From positions 54,323,944 through 54,387,943 of the forward strand of contig NC_091134.1 of assembly GCF_041381155.1 (NCBI RefSeq): a DNA stretch of 64,000 nucleotides, in the 5' to 3' direction. A program made the translations under genes and the position numbers. This DNA is from Argopecten irradians (lineage: Eukaryota > Mollusca > Bivalvia > Pectinida > Pectinidae). Numbering within the stretch: the first letter of the stretch is position 1; every line of letters starts with the position of its first letter. Shown here in pieces: positions 35,430 to 47,300 of the stretch. Below the pieces are notes generated by a model. It saw only the letters and a program-made list of their open reading frames with translations, was not told the origin of the DNA and did not search any database.

Positions 35430-36188
35430 GTACTGAATAGGTCTAGCTCAAATTAAATTTAAACTTGAGAGTGTTCTTGGTCCCGAGTTCTGCATATATC
35501 CATTTTTGAAACATATTCAATTACAATACGGCAGACACTGACCATATTAAATTTGTTAATTGAAGTGATAGTTTCTGCCGAGGAACTGAATGTGAGCAAA
35601 CATAATGTAAAGTTTCCCTTGAGGAAGAGGGAAAAGAAAAAAAAGGAGTAGACTCTATATACATATCTTTCCATTGTCAGATATAGATCATTCTTTGATA
35701 GGTGCCAAGATTCATCTGCGATCTTTTTCTCAAAAAATCAATATCGTGTTGAAGGGACCCCTGTAACTGAACTTGTGTGTATTTGTGTGGAAAATTTCGG
35801 TACTTCAGTAGTAATATCATTTATATACAATACCACAAACAAAATAAGTACTCCCCTCAAAAGTGTATTGTTATGTATATGGAACAGCCATTCAAATACT
35901 TAAAAGAAAATCCATGAAAATGAAGAAAAAAAATCGCCACACTCGCTAGTGCGGAGAGAGTCCATCCCATTGTCCTTATGACACCACAGGTCAGGGGTAA
36001 TGAATCGAGGTAAATGGCTGGGGGCTTCAGGTATGTTTTCGAGAAAAGCCGCAATTTCTCTTATTCCGTAATCGCTATGAAATTAAATGACGTAGTTTTC
36101 TATGGCAAAACATGCCGGATGAACTTTCAAGTATAGACATATTCTATCGTTATAACTATCATTAATAACTTTTAATTTAATGGACTTT
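35430..36188. other. Spacer with no supported gene
   Basis: No coding signal on either strand. It may contain the promoter of the zinc-finger gene downstream, but no core promoter element stands out. Confidence 0.5.
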
Positions 36189-36552
36189 TTAAAGATGCTC
36201 CACCGCTGACAAAAAGTATTTTTTTCACTGTTAAAAACAGGAGCAGACGATTTAGTATTTTTCTTCAGTTACAAAAGTTACTTAGTTTACACCATTACCA
36301 CCATTGAAAAGTTTGAGCTTCTAGTTTTACTTCAAGTTAAAAATATGTAAAATAATTAATTGCATCCCGAAAAAATTCCGTGGTACTATATCCTATATGA
36401 AATGAAATACTGATTGCGCATGCACCAAAGGAAAAATAAATCATTTTATATATTTTTTGTGTTAATTAGACATATATATACACTATTAAAGACCAATTAT
36501 TGTTTAAATGGTGAATATCATTTATGCTCTGTCGGCGGTGGAGCATCTTTAA
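36189..36552. mobile_element. MITE with TTAA-ended terminal inverted repeats, next to the zinc-finger gene
   Basis: TTAAAGATGCTCCACCGCTG at 36189 and its reverse complement (one mismatch) ending at 36552 bound a 364-bp AT-rich non-coding segment. TTAA at both ends suggests piggyBac-like TTAA target use (inference). Its right end is 22 bp upstream of a likely 3' splice site (TTTTCATTTCAG, ends 36574) of the zinc-finger gene. Confidence 0.75.
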
Positions 36553-36680
36553 TCTTGATTCATTTTCATTTCAGAAATATTCAAATGTGCAACACATTTA
36601 GAAGAAAAGGAAAATAGCAAGCAAACGGAACCAAGACGTTTCAGCAAGAATTATTTGAAGCACTTAACAATCCAACCAGG

Positions 36681-38279
36681 ATGTCTGACTCTGGGAAGAA
36701 CAGCAAAATTGACCGGAGCAACGAAATGATGTTTTTCTCTAGGAGAAACGACAAAAGTTATCTGATCAACGAGAGTACGTCTGCCTCTGGGCAAAACAAC
36801 CAAAGTAATTTAAGCAGCGGAAACTTGTCTTCCCCTGGATGTAACAACCAAACTGATCTGAGCAGTGAAAGCTTGTCTTCCACAGGACCTAACAACCAAA
36901 CTGATCTGAGCAGTGAAAACTTGTCTTCCACAGGACCTAACAACCAAACTGATATGAGCAATGAGGGTACGACTACATCTGGACCTAACAACCAAACTGA
37001 TATGAGCAATGAGAGTACGACTACATCTGGACAGAACAACCAAAATGACATGAGCAACGAGGTCGTTAATGAGTTGGACCAGCCATCGGCCCGAGCCCAG
37101 ATATATCCACAACAGAAAAGATTTATATGTGATGTCTGTGGTAAAAGATTTAATGCTTTGGTATATCTTAAAGTGCACCTCGAGACGCATACAGGGGAAA
37201 AACCATTTGTTTGTGATGTCTGTGGTAAGGCTTTTGCGTTGTCTAAGATTCTGAAAACACATTTCATGAGAAAACATGCGACGAAATCGCATATCTGTGA
37301 AATCTGTGGTAAGTCGTATGGTCTTGTAAAGGATCTTCGCCAACATCTCCAAAAGAAACATGCAGCTATCAAAACATACAAGTGCGAAATCTGCAGATGT
37401 GGATTTAATACCAACGAAAGTTTACAGACACATCTAAAGACACATACTCGAGAGCATCCATACCAATGCGATATATGTGGTAAAATATGTGCTAAAGCAT
37501 CTCGACTAAAGACCCATGTCATGAAACACTCAGTAGAGAAACCATACAAATGTGATGTCTATGGTAAAGATTTTGCTAGTGAAAATCGACTTAAAACTCA
37601 TATTACGTGCTTAAAGTGTCCCGAAACAAGTCAAATGCTACATTCCGGGGAAGGAAAACCGTTCAAGTGCAAGGTGTGTAATAGTGATACGGAATACCAA
37701 ACATTGAATGCCTTAGGGAAACATCATTTAACACATTTCGTCAACAAAGAGGCGCCCATGCAATGTGGCGTCTGTGGAAAAAGCTTTAAAAGTAGTTCCG
37801 GTCTAAGGGATCACCTTCTTCTGAAGCATACTGAAACAGAGAAACCATGTACGTGTGATGTATGTGGTAAGCGATTTCTACGACCATCTAAATTAAAAGC
37901 CCATATAAAATCTCATACAGGAGAGAAGCCTTTTAAATGCGAGATTTGTGGTAAGCAGTTCACTATGAAGGCCCAGTGTCTTTTACATCAAACAATACAT
38001 ACAGGAGAAAAACCCTTCTCGTGTCAGGTTTGCGGTAAGCAGTTTAGACTAGAAAGTGGTCTAAAGTTGCACGTGACGACACATACTGGAGAAAAACCCT
38101 ATAAATGTGATTTATGTCACTTAGACTTCAGGACCAAAAACAATCTGAAATACCACTACATGGCACACACGGGAGAGAGACCTTACAAGTGTGACTTGTG
38201 TGGTAAAGACTACACTAACAGTAGCAGTTTGAAACAGCATATTAAAACACTTCATTCCGAAGAAACGTCAAATGTTTGA
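36681..38279 (+). CDS. C2H2 zinc-finger protein, 13 fingers, with Ser/Asn-rich repeat N-terminus
   Basis: A 532-aa frame starting MSDSGKNSKIDRSNEMMFF. Purine (A) at -3 supports this start. A candidate splice acceptor at 36574 suggests upstream non-coding exon(s). Residues ~30-130 contain six imperfect 16-residue repeats of the form GPNNQTDLSSENLSST, low-complexity and probably disordered. Residues ~147-525 hold 13 C2H2 units, most linked by TGEKP-like linkers. Unit 6 has lost its second Cys (CDVYGKDF) and unit 7 is stretched, so they may not fold normally. There is no KRAB, BTB or SCAN domain. It probably binds DNA in the nucleus; the target is unknown. The C-terminal five fingers and 3' UTR are duplicated at 3-575. 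Confidence 0.95.
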   Translation: MSDSGKNSKIDRSNEMMFFSRRNDKSYLINESTSASGQNNQSNLSSGNLSSPGCNNQTDLSSESLSSTGPNNQTDLSSENLSSTGPNNQTDMSNEGTTTSGPNNQTDMSNESTTTSGQNNQNDMSNEVVNELDQPSARAQIYPQQKRFICDVCGKRFNALVYLKVHLETHTGEKPFVCDVCGKAFALSKILKTHFMRKHATKSHICEICGKSYGLVKDLRQHLQKKHAAIKTYKCEICRCGFNTNESLQTHLKTHTREHPYQCDICGKICAKASRLKTHVMKHSVEKPYKCDVYGKDFASENRLKTHITCLKCPETSQMLHSGEGKPFKCKVCNSDTEYQTLNALGKHHLTHFVNKEAPMQCGVCGKSFKSSSGLRDHLLLKHTETEKPCTCDVCGKRFLRPSKLKAHIKSHTGEKPFKCEICGKQFTMKAQCLLHQTIHTGEKPFSCQVCGKQFRLESGLKLHVTTHTGEKPYKCDLCHLDFRTKNNLKYHYMAHTGERPYKCDLCGKDYTNSSSLKQHIKTLHSEETSNV

Positions 38280-38450
38280 TATTTGATATAGCAATATAGA
38301 CTACTTTATTATGTATAATAATACATTTTATCCATCACAATTAATCGAAATGTTTCTTTAAAAAAAAGTCCACGTACTAATTTCTTTCTATGTAAATATT
38401 AAAGTAATTCTGTTTGAGGCAAAGGAAGTAGAATAGTTCTCTTGGGAGAA

Positions 38451-39314
38451 TACCACAATTTTGACGTACCTATTTGTAATTCAAACATAAACATGGATTA
38501 AACAAAAATATATTGGTACCTAAACTTAAGAAGACATCAACGATTTTCTGTTTTATTCCAGGTCAACGCTGTGCTAATTTTAATTTAAAGTGGAAATTGA
38601 AAGCGGTAACACAACGAAACCACAAGCAGAGAAATGTATTGATAACGTCTTGACTTCATACACTTTTTATAGTGCAAGGGGGGGGGGGGGGCAAAACATT
38701 CCAGTTAGACCATATTTTTATAGTATCGATCAAACAACTTTCCTTTTGTATTCATTAAAGCAGCAACTACACACATATATATATGAGATTGCAGACCTGT
38801 TTTAATTTTTGTTTTTTGATGCTGTGAAACAGCATTCTTAGGTACGCTCGGAGAGCCCGTGCACATCAAAACAATGAAACCACTCCGCGATGAAAATTAA
38901 AAGTTGTTTTGTTCATTTCACGTAATACTTGATGGTATGAAAAAATAAAACCCCAATATTCAAAACCACAGACATAGAATTTGTACATACGTATACACCA
39001 TGGATGGAGTGTTTTAAGTGTTCAGTTGGGACTCTATGATATTTGTATTACTCCGAGAACACTGGTCTCCCGAAAATCACGAACAACGCCTTCTTCGCTG
39101 TCTTCCTCCGCGACAGACTTTCGGTGGATTTTGGATTGTGTATGTTTATTTAAATTTTACGTAATTCATGCTAATGATCGATTATTTTTTTTGTAATCAA
39201 ATGTTAGGAAGGTAACTGCAAAAGAAAGTTCTTATAACGCTTATAAAGTTTTTTTTTGTGTTTGTTGTATTGACGAACTATATCTGAGATATTATTGCGC
39301 AGTAAAAGTTAATA
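38451..39314. other. Spacer downstream of the zinc-finger gene
   Basis: No gene. It contains a G-run (about 38680-38691). The first ~170 bp after the stop (38280-38450) match the 3' UTR of the left-edge paralogue. Confidence 0.6.
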
Positions 39315-39322
39315 GTTTTGAG

Positions 39323-40396
39323 CACAGGGACCTGGCACGAAAATTTTTTAACCAATAGTATACATATATATATTATAGTATCAAGGGTATGAACTTGGCG
39401 GGCGAGAAAAACGGACCTATTTTTTTAAAACCATGATTATTTTAATAAATGGGTTATATACAACATTGACGAATATCTTACCTTAAAGAGAAATAATTGA
39501 ACTTTCCATTGAGTGCTTGATGAACAAAATTGGCCAAGTATTGACGAAGTTATGGCTTGATGAATCGGGAAATTTACGAAAAATATGCTAGGTAGACATT
39601 TCCCTGTCCGGTCGAAATGTCGTCTCGGCTCTAATGGGTACCTCAAAAACCAAGCCAAAATCACAAAATCTACGCTTGTTGTGGTAAACAGTACCCATAA
39701 CTGTGTTCATCCACAACCTCCTTTGGAGGTGTCATGACCCGTACTTTGTAGAAACTCCATTTAAACATCGTGTAGCTCACTTACTTTAACCGTCACCGCC
39801 ATGTTCATTTGTTTTTCGGAACGCTTCTCGACTTTACATATCGTGACTACATTATGCAAATTATGTAATGTTGTGCTTGTAAGTAAACTCGAGAAGCGTT
39901 CCGAAAAACAAATGAACATGGCGGTGACGGTTAAAGTAAGTGAGCTACACGATGTTTAAATGGAGTTTCTACAACGTACGGGTCATGACACCTCCAAAGG
40001 AGGTTGTGGATGAACACAGTTATGGGTACTGTTTACCACCACAAGCGTAGATTTTATGGTTTTGGCTTGGTTTTTGAGGTGCCCATTAGAGCCGAGACGA
40101 CATTTCGACCGGACAGGGAAATGTCTACCTAGCATATTTTTCGTAAATTTCTCGATTCATCAAGCCATAACTTCGTCAATACTTGGCCAATTTTGTTCAT
40201 CAAGCACTCAATGGAAAGATAAATTATTTCTCTTTAAGGTAAGATATCCGTCAATACTGTATATAACCCATTTATTAAAATAATCATGGTTTTAAAAAAA
40301 TAGGTCCGTTTTCCTCGACTGCCGAGTTCATACCCTTGATACTATAATATATATATGTACACTGTTAGTTTAAAAAAATCGTGCCAGGTCCCTGTG
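39323..40396. mobile_element. Fold-back DNA element, 509-bp arms, 8-bp TSD (hAT-like)
   Basis: The ends are CACAGGGACCTGGCACGA and its exact reverse complement. Outside them is the 8-bp duplication GTTTTGAG (39315-39322 and 40397-40404). The left arm 39323-39831 and right arm 39889-40396 are inverted copies with only scattered differences, around a 57-bp loop. It has no transposase. An 8-bp TSD fits hAT-type mobilisation (inference). A ~75-codon frame present in both arms is a consequence of arm identity and has no recognisable domain. Confidence 0.95.
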
Positions 40397-40404
40397 GTTT
40401 TGAG

Positions 40405-40810
40405 TACGTGCCTCCTCCCTTGATCTGTCACTGGGAGTTCTGTCTTTTGTTTATCGACAACTGCGGTATATTGAAAGGGAAAAAGTACCAAATCTATCAA
40501 CATAAACTTACAAAATATAATGATAATATAGATCTATTTATGTACGAACAACTTAAAGCGACAAATGAACTTATATTGCCGTATAATGTACGGTAGCCTT
40601 ATGAACACTTGTTAAAGTCCGATGTATTGCAGGAAGTTTTCTTGATGATAGCGTTCTTATGAATTCAAAAGAAATTTGACTGTTATAAGTAACCAAATAA
40701 TATACCCTTTACTTGACAAACGTATATGGCCATATATTATTATAAGTCAAAAGTCGGCAAAGCAAAACTCACGATAAATGTTCTGCACGATAATATCTCG
40801 CCAACCAGTT
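40405..40810. other. Spacer between fold-back copies
   Basis: No gene or repeat recognised. Confidence 0.5.
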
Positions 40811-41265
40811 CACAGGAACCTGACACGAAAATTTTTAACCAATAGCTATAGTATACATATATATATTATAGTATCAAGGGTATGAACTCGGCGGTCGAGA
40901 AAAATGGACCTATTTTTTTTAAACCGTGATTATTTTAATAAATGAGTTCTATACAACTTTGACGGATATCTTACCTTAAAGAGAAATAATTTATCTTTCC
41001 ATTGAGTGCTTGGTGAACAAAATTGGCCAAGTATTGACGAAGTTATGGCTTGGTGAATCAGGAAATTTACGAAAAATATGCTAGCTAGACATTTCCCTGT
41101 CCGGTCGAAATGTCGTCTCGGCTCTAATGGGTACCTCAAAAATCAAGCCAAAATCACAAAATCAACGCCTGTGGTGGTAAACAGTACCCATAACTGTGTT
41201 CATCCACAATCTCCTTTGTAGGTGTCATGACCCGTACTTTGTAGAAACTCCATTTAAACATTGAT
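40811..41265. mobile_element. Half copy of the fold-back element (left-arm orientation)
   Basis: It starts CACAGGAACCTGACACGAAA and follows the left arm of 39323-40396 for about 455 bp, stopping at TTTAAACAT. The last ~55 bp of the arm, the loop and the second arm are absent. It is more divergent at the terminal repeat than the complete element. Confidence 0.9.
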
Positions 41266-41322
41266 CTCGTTTTACATTCCTATTTCAAAAATTAAAAGAC
41301 GTTTCGGAAAGGTAGTGGCCCT

Positions 41323-41900
41323 TTAAAGGGACAATTCAGGCTAAAAGAACATTAAAATTAGTACATATATCGGGAAAAACCCAGTTCTTATGGAAATTAG
41401 ATCAGTTGGTTTTACTGTAATATGCCAGAAAAGCCCATGGTGGTGAAATGCGTGTGGAGTGTTCAAACTCGCTCGCTGTCCGCCATTACACATTGTGGTC
41501 GAACTTCTTGTATGCCGAACCCTGTCCCTTGCTCGTAGAGTAATGCTACTTTTGTCTAGAACTGCTCAAATCGCTCTGACAATAGTGTGTTTACCTTATT
41601 AGGTGAATTGGTTCGTCTAAAAAAATCATTTTATCACCTCCTCAGTGGTTATGCAGTTCATTTGTTAAACGTGCGTGACGTTGGCTCGGGTATAGATACA
41701 GCGAACATATTTTACCTGCTGAATCGTATTGATCAACGATTTATAATTACAACGGTATAGATTAAAATACTAAACAATGACGTGGAATTTGTCAATATTT
41801 TATGTTATATGTTTCATAAGAAATGTAGAACAATACATTTATGCCATATTTCGCTTGTTGGTTATGTAAAAGAATTAGCCTGAGTGAATTGTCCCTTTAA
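41323..41900. mobile_element. TTAA-ended MITE, copy 1
   Basis: The ends TTAAAGGGACAATTCA and TGAATTGTCCCTTTAA form terminal inverted repeats around 578 bp of non-coding sequence. A second copy lies at 43180-43754. Confidence 0.85.
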
Positions 41901-42092
41901 GATACGAAAATGTTTACTTATTATTTTTTTTGGCTTTAAAGAGACAATGATGAAATTGATAACCAATTTCTTTATTCCTTTGTTTGAGTCCTTCATTCAC
42001 AGCATCTATGAGTGGCCTTGGCACTTTGATTAATATTTTGATTCCATCACAAGGATATTCTATATTTATTTATTCTATATATATATTAAAAA

Positions 42093-42205
42093 CAATTATA
42101 AAGCAAGTCTTCAATCTCTAGTGCTTTCGCAGCTTCGCTGCTCATCAGAAGGTGTTTAATGAAGCTGCAAAAGCGCTAGAGATTGAAGACTTGCTTTAAT
42201 TATTG
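42093..42205. repeat. Hairpin repeat with flanking direct repeats
   Basis: AAAGCAAGTCTTCAATCTCT...GCAGCTTC is inverted at 42161-42205. The segment ATTCCATCACAAG(G/A)ATATTC plus a following AT-rich stretch occurs on both sides (about 42043 and 42223), as a direct repeat around the hairpin. Confidence 0.8.
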
Positions 42206-42459
42206 TTTTTTTTTTAGATATTTTAATTCCATCACAAGAATATTCTATATTCATTTATTCTATAAATATAAGTATATATATATGTATATAATATTTTTAT
42301 TAATATCCCATGCTCCCATACACTCGCATATATCGCAGTAAACTATGGTTTTAAGGGAACATTAGAAGGGTCATGTACTAATATTTAGCTCGTCTGGCCC
42401 GAATACATGGATTTTGATCAAAATCCACACAAAAGTAGCATATGAGAAAATATTGCTCG

Positions 42460-43170
42460 AGCTTAAATTTGGGGTCAAAAGATCAACTACAAAGGTCACT
42501 ATTACTAAAAATAGATTGCTTTACAAATTTTAGCTTCCGGCCGATAACACATCAACAGAATTAGTTTAAACTGCATAATATAATGGTAACATCGGAGACA
42601 ACACAGCTTGGGATTGAATCTGGGGTCAAAAGGTCAAATACAATGGAAACTGCTACTAAAAATATATCGTTTCATAAAATAATAGTTTGGAGACGATAAC
42701 TTCAGAACGCATTAACGGAATTTGTTCAAACTTCATATAATGGTAACATAGGAGATAATACAGCTTGGGGTTGAATTTAGGTACAAAAGTTCAACTTCAG
42801 AGGTCACTGTTACTAAAAATATATTGTTTCACAAATTTTAGTTTCCGAATGAATACTTGAGAGCACATCAACATAATTGGTTCAAACTTCTTACAATTAT
42901 AGCATAGGAGGTGACAGAGCTTGGGATTAAATTTAGGTTCAAAATGTTAACTACAAAGATCACTGCGACTAAAATATAGTTTCATAAAATATTAGTTTTC
43001 GTACGTCGTACAATAGTAACATATGAGATAGCACAGCTTGGGATTGAATTTGGGGTCAAAATGTTTACTACAAAGGTCACTATTACTAAAATAGATTGTT
43101 TCACAATTTTTAGTTTCCAGACGATAACTTGAGAACACATCAACATAATTTGTTCAAACTCATACAATGA
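42460..43170. repeat. Degenerate tandem repeat, period about 156 bp, five copies
   Basis: Units are marked by GCTTGGGATTGAATTTGGGG followed by TCAAAA at about 42465, 42608, 42768, 42924 and 43040. Later in each unit come an ACTAAAAATA stretch and GATAACTTGAGAACACATCA-like segments. The fourth unit carries an internal deletion. Confidence 0.8.
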
Positions 43171-43179
43171 TAGCATAAC

Positions 43180-43754
43180 TTAAAGGGACAATTCAGTCTA
43201 AGAGAACATTAAAATTTGTATATATATCAGATAAAACAAGTTCTAATGGAAATTAGATCAGTCAGTTTTACTGTGATATGCCTGAAACGCCTATGGTGGT
43301 GACATGTTTGTGAAATATTCAAACTTGCTCGCTGTCCGCCATTACACACTGTGGTCGAACTTCTTGTATGCCGAACCCTGTCCCTTGCTCGTAAAGTAAT
43401 GCAACTTTTGGCTAGAACTGCTCAAATGGCTCTGACAGTAGTGTGTTTACCTCATTAGGTGAATTGTCTTGCCTAAAAATCATTTTATCACCTTCTCAGT
43501 GGTTATGTAGTTCATTTGTTTAACGTGCGTGACTTTGGCTCGGGTATGGGTACAGAGTTCATATTGTACCTGCTTAATCGTATTGATCAACGATTTGATA
43601 TTTCAACGATATTAATTAAAATACTTAACAATGTCGTGGAATTTGTCAATGTTTTACGTTATATGTTTCATAAGAAATGTAGAACAATACATTTATGCTA
43701 TATTTTGCTTCTTGGTTATGTAAAAGAATTAGCCTGAGTGAATTGTCTCTTTAA
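43180..43754. mobile_element. TTAA-ended MITE, copy 2
   Basis: 575 bp in the same orientation as 41323-41900 and alignable along its length. Ends are TTAAAGGGACAATTCAGTCT and TGAATTGTCTCTTTAA, with one mismatch in the right repeat. Confidence 0.85.
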
Positions 43755-43940
43755 GCATTCATAATAAGTTGCCATAGATTAGAAAACTTTATTGACGGCA
43801 GGGGACGTGTGCTGCTTGCAACACTAACACTGACTTGGTAAAGTTTACATTGGTTTCGATCGAAGCGAGACGATTCTTTGATGAGTTCACTAAACCAAAT
43901 GAGAGTGTACTCCTTTTTGCTACCGAGGTGAATATAAAAG

Positions 43941-44205
43941 AGCACTTGCAAACAGTACCAGCAATATTCTGTTCAGAGCGTAATATCGCGGAAACAATAT
44001 GGAAATACTCATCAACAATCCAATCCATCCCTTCTCTTTGTTCTTCACTGTGGTGCGTACTGGTAACATCTATGATGTAATCGTCAAATTTATGATATCA
44101 TACAAATAAATAGATATGTTTTCAGTTGGAGACGGTGATTTATCAACATGAGGAAGTGATCACTTTCATCATATCTTGCTGATGTCAAACTAGCTTTTGT
44201 TATAT
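43941..44205. repeat. Direct repeat flanking the 3.4-kb inverted-repeat element, left copy
   Basis: Contains AATATTCTGTTCAGAGCGTA, GTGCGTACTGGTAACATC and AGTTGGAGACGGTGATTTAT, all of which recur in the same order at 48380-48640. Confidence 0.85.
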
Positions 44206-44390
44206 GACTGAGAGTTTTGTCGTTATCTGATTTGTCTATACAGTTCGGACAGGTCTTGACAAAATGCAATGTCAACCTGAGACCGATGAAGACCTGTTCC
44301 GAGGTTGACATTGTAAATCCGGTAACCTGGCTATAAATAGACACAGGAAATTTCCTGCCTCTTCTTCATTTTTGACCAATCAAAATAGTA

Positions 44391-47300
44391 GGCCAGAATC
44401 TAGGGGGGTCTACGTGCACCCCCCCCCCCCCCCCCAACTTAACGAACCAATGTTTTTCTGAAGCCTTATGACCCACTGATAACGAAATCGAGAGGTAACA
44501 TTGTATAAACTGGGATGAACTTCCGGTTATGACGTCATCAAGATGGCCGCCATCTCGAATTTCACTAAAGATTGAAAAATAGTCATAACATTGACATTTT
44601 TCAACCGAAGAAGACAAATGAGGCATCAAAATGACCACAATAGAACAACAAATACATATCAGGACCATATAATCCAATATATGTAGTTATTTCTACGCAG
44701 GAAATGAAAAAATCGGATTTTAAGCTCAAAAATGGTAATTTTTTAGCAAATTTTTCATATATGGCTTGACGCAGCAAAAATGTTTGCCAAAAGCAAACTA
44801 TTATTTCTAATCAGTTATTTGACCTCTTATCAATCAGTAAAAACAACACCAACAAAAAAAAAACAATGTTAACATTGTATAAGCTCCGGTTATGACGTCA
44901 TCAAGATGGCCCAAATCTCGAATTTCACTAACAATTGAAAAATAGTCATAACATTAACATTTTTCAACCGAAGTAGACAAATGAGGTATCAAAATGATCA
45001 TAATAGAACATCAAATTCATATCTGGACCACACAATTCAATATATGTAGTGATTTCTAGGTAGGACATGAAAAAATCGGATTTTAAGCTCAAAAATGATA
45101 ATTTTTAGCAAATTTTTCATATTTGGCTTGACGCAGCAAAAATGTTTACCAACAGCAAACTATTATTCGTAAACAGTTATTTGACCTCTAATCACTCAGT
45201 AAAACAATAAAATATATAGAGATACAAAACAGAATTATTGTTATACCATCATTAAGTTTACAAAACATCACTGGGTGCGTATACTGGGTATATGCTATTT
45301 TTCTAACTCCAAACCGCTGACACTACAGTTTCCTGGTGTATTATAAGTTCCTTAAATAAGTTTGACTATTGGCGATTTATAAGTAGAAAACATGAATGTA
45401 AAGTTGACAGAATATCTAGCGTCGGGTAGGACAAGTCACAGTTTCGTTTATTTCCTATGCATATTATTAGCAAAATGTCAGATAGTTACCACAATGTCAC
45501 ATATTTCTTTCACTGGTTCTCAATTATAACCATTATCATTGTGCGTGCTTTCCCACCTCACTGCACTATCCTCTGACGTGACTCGGCATGTCTGGTAGCT
45601 GTACATGCAGCCAAATCAGAGTAATCGAAATATCAGTATCCAATTCGTCGAAAGCCAGAGCGTCGTCTTCGATGTCGATGAGATGATGTGACACTACATT
45701 ACCAGTGGTGTTCTAGTCTGACATCTTTCATGGCCAATCCATGGCCAGAGTTTATATCAGGAGCAACAGGTTCAGGGATGTGGGATCTCCTTCAGATTCT
45801 AACATATCGTATATGCTGTTTCAGACTTCTCAGGAAATTACACCAGATCCAGATTCTTCGAATGGTTGAATGATTCAAGCACCATTCATCAACCTTGTGG
45901 ACACTCGTGCGACTATAGATGGCACAGGTGATATCCTCGAGGTCTTTAATGATGTCATAAATGTTAAATGTTTTTCATTGGTCAGACTTTCCCATGTCCC
46001 TTGAAGGTACTGGTTGTGTCGCATCTGGTGTATGCGTGGATACACCATTGAAGACTCTCCAGAAAAAGTTTTCTACAGTGCTCTCCAAACTTGGCAAAGA
46101 GAGGAACTTCACTGTAGACCTCATTTATGACCTCAAATGATTCACCTCTGTCATCTATGGTCACTGAGGGTTCACAAGAATGAGGAATTGTGCTTTATAC
46201 GAATTAAGGAGATGCAACTCAACCCTTCGCAGAATATGGCTCTGGTGTCTTTTCCATCCTACCGGAGAGGTCTGGAACATCATATACGATATGTGAATCA
46301 CAAGGTTGAAAACAGGATGAGCTCCCACATCCGCGAACCCGATGTTCTTGATGTTACCTCTGACCATGGACGGTTGACAAGTTAGAACCACGATGGTAAA
46401 CCGGTAATGTAATATCACATCAGCTCATCAGCTCATCGACACTCTGGCGAGAAAGCACGCACAAAGATAACGCTTATCATTAAGAACTATTGAAAGAAAT
46501 ATGTGATACTGCAGTAACCATCTGACATTTCCTTACGTTATACACAGAAAAATAAAGTTAACAGTGGATGCGCTATTTCTAAAAGAAACAAATTTCGGAA
46601 AGTGTCGTGGTATTAACGGAAACAAATGCTTTCTTCAGTTTTAATTTGATTTATTAGTTGGCGTTGTGCAGTAAAATTTCATTTTGAGACGCTACTAGTC
46701 TACAAACTTTCGAACATGAAAATGGATTTTGTTAGGATATTGTCAAGTCCCACTTAGATATTAAGCCAACTTAAAATTCAAATGTGTTAAGATATGAATC
46801 GTCAATTGCCAATGTTATCTTCAGGAAGTTCTAAGACATCCGGAAACTGTAGTGTCAGCGGTTTGGAAAAAACAGCAATCATATACCCTGTGATGTTTTG
46901 TAAACCAAATGATGGTATAACAATAATTCTCTTTTGCATTTCTATATATTTTTGTTGTTGTTGTTTTTACTAATTGATAATAGGTCAAATAATTGATTAC
47001 GAATAATAGTTTCTTGTTTAGAAACAATTATAGCTGCGTCAAGCCAAATATGAAAAATTTGCTAAAAAATTATCATTTTTGAGCTTAAAATCCTATTTTT
47101 TCATTTCCTGCGTAGAAATCACTACATATATTGGATTATATGGTCCCGATATGATTTTTTTGTTATATTATGATCATTTTGATATCTCATTTGTCTACTT
47201 CGGTTGAAAAATGTTAATGTTATGACTATTTTTCAATTGTTAGTGAAATTCGAGATGGCGGCCATCTTGATGACGTCATAACCGGAGCTTATACAATGTT

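Noticed and set aside
39323..40396. Palindrome as an assembly artefact
   Set aside because: Arms differ at scattered sites, the loop is unique and an 8-bp TSD flanks the unit, all of which argue for a real insertion.
39437..41139. Three ~70-75-codon frames with the same peptide (39437-39664 -, 40056-40283 +, 40930-41139 -)
   Set aside because: They lie in the arms of the fold-back element and its half copy. Similarity follows from DNA identity, and differences are not biased to synonymous sites by eye.
43835..44080. 81-codon plus-strand frame near the direct repeat
   Set aside because: It partly overlaps the repeat shared with 48380-48640, where the frame is not kept, so there is no sign of coding constraint.
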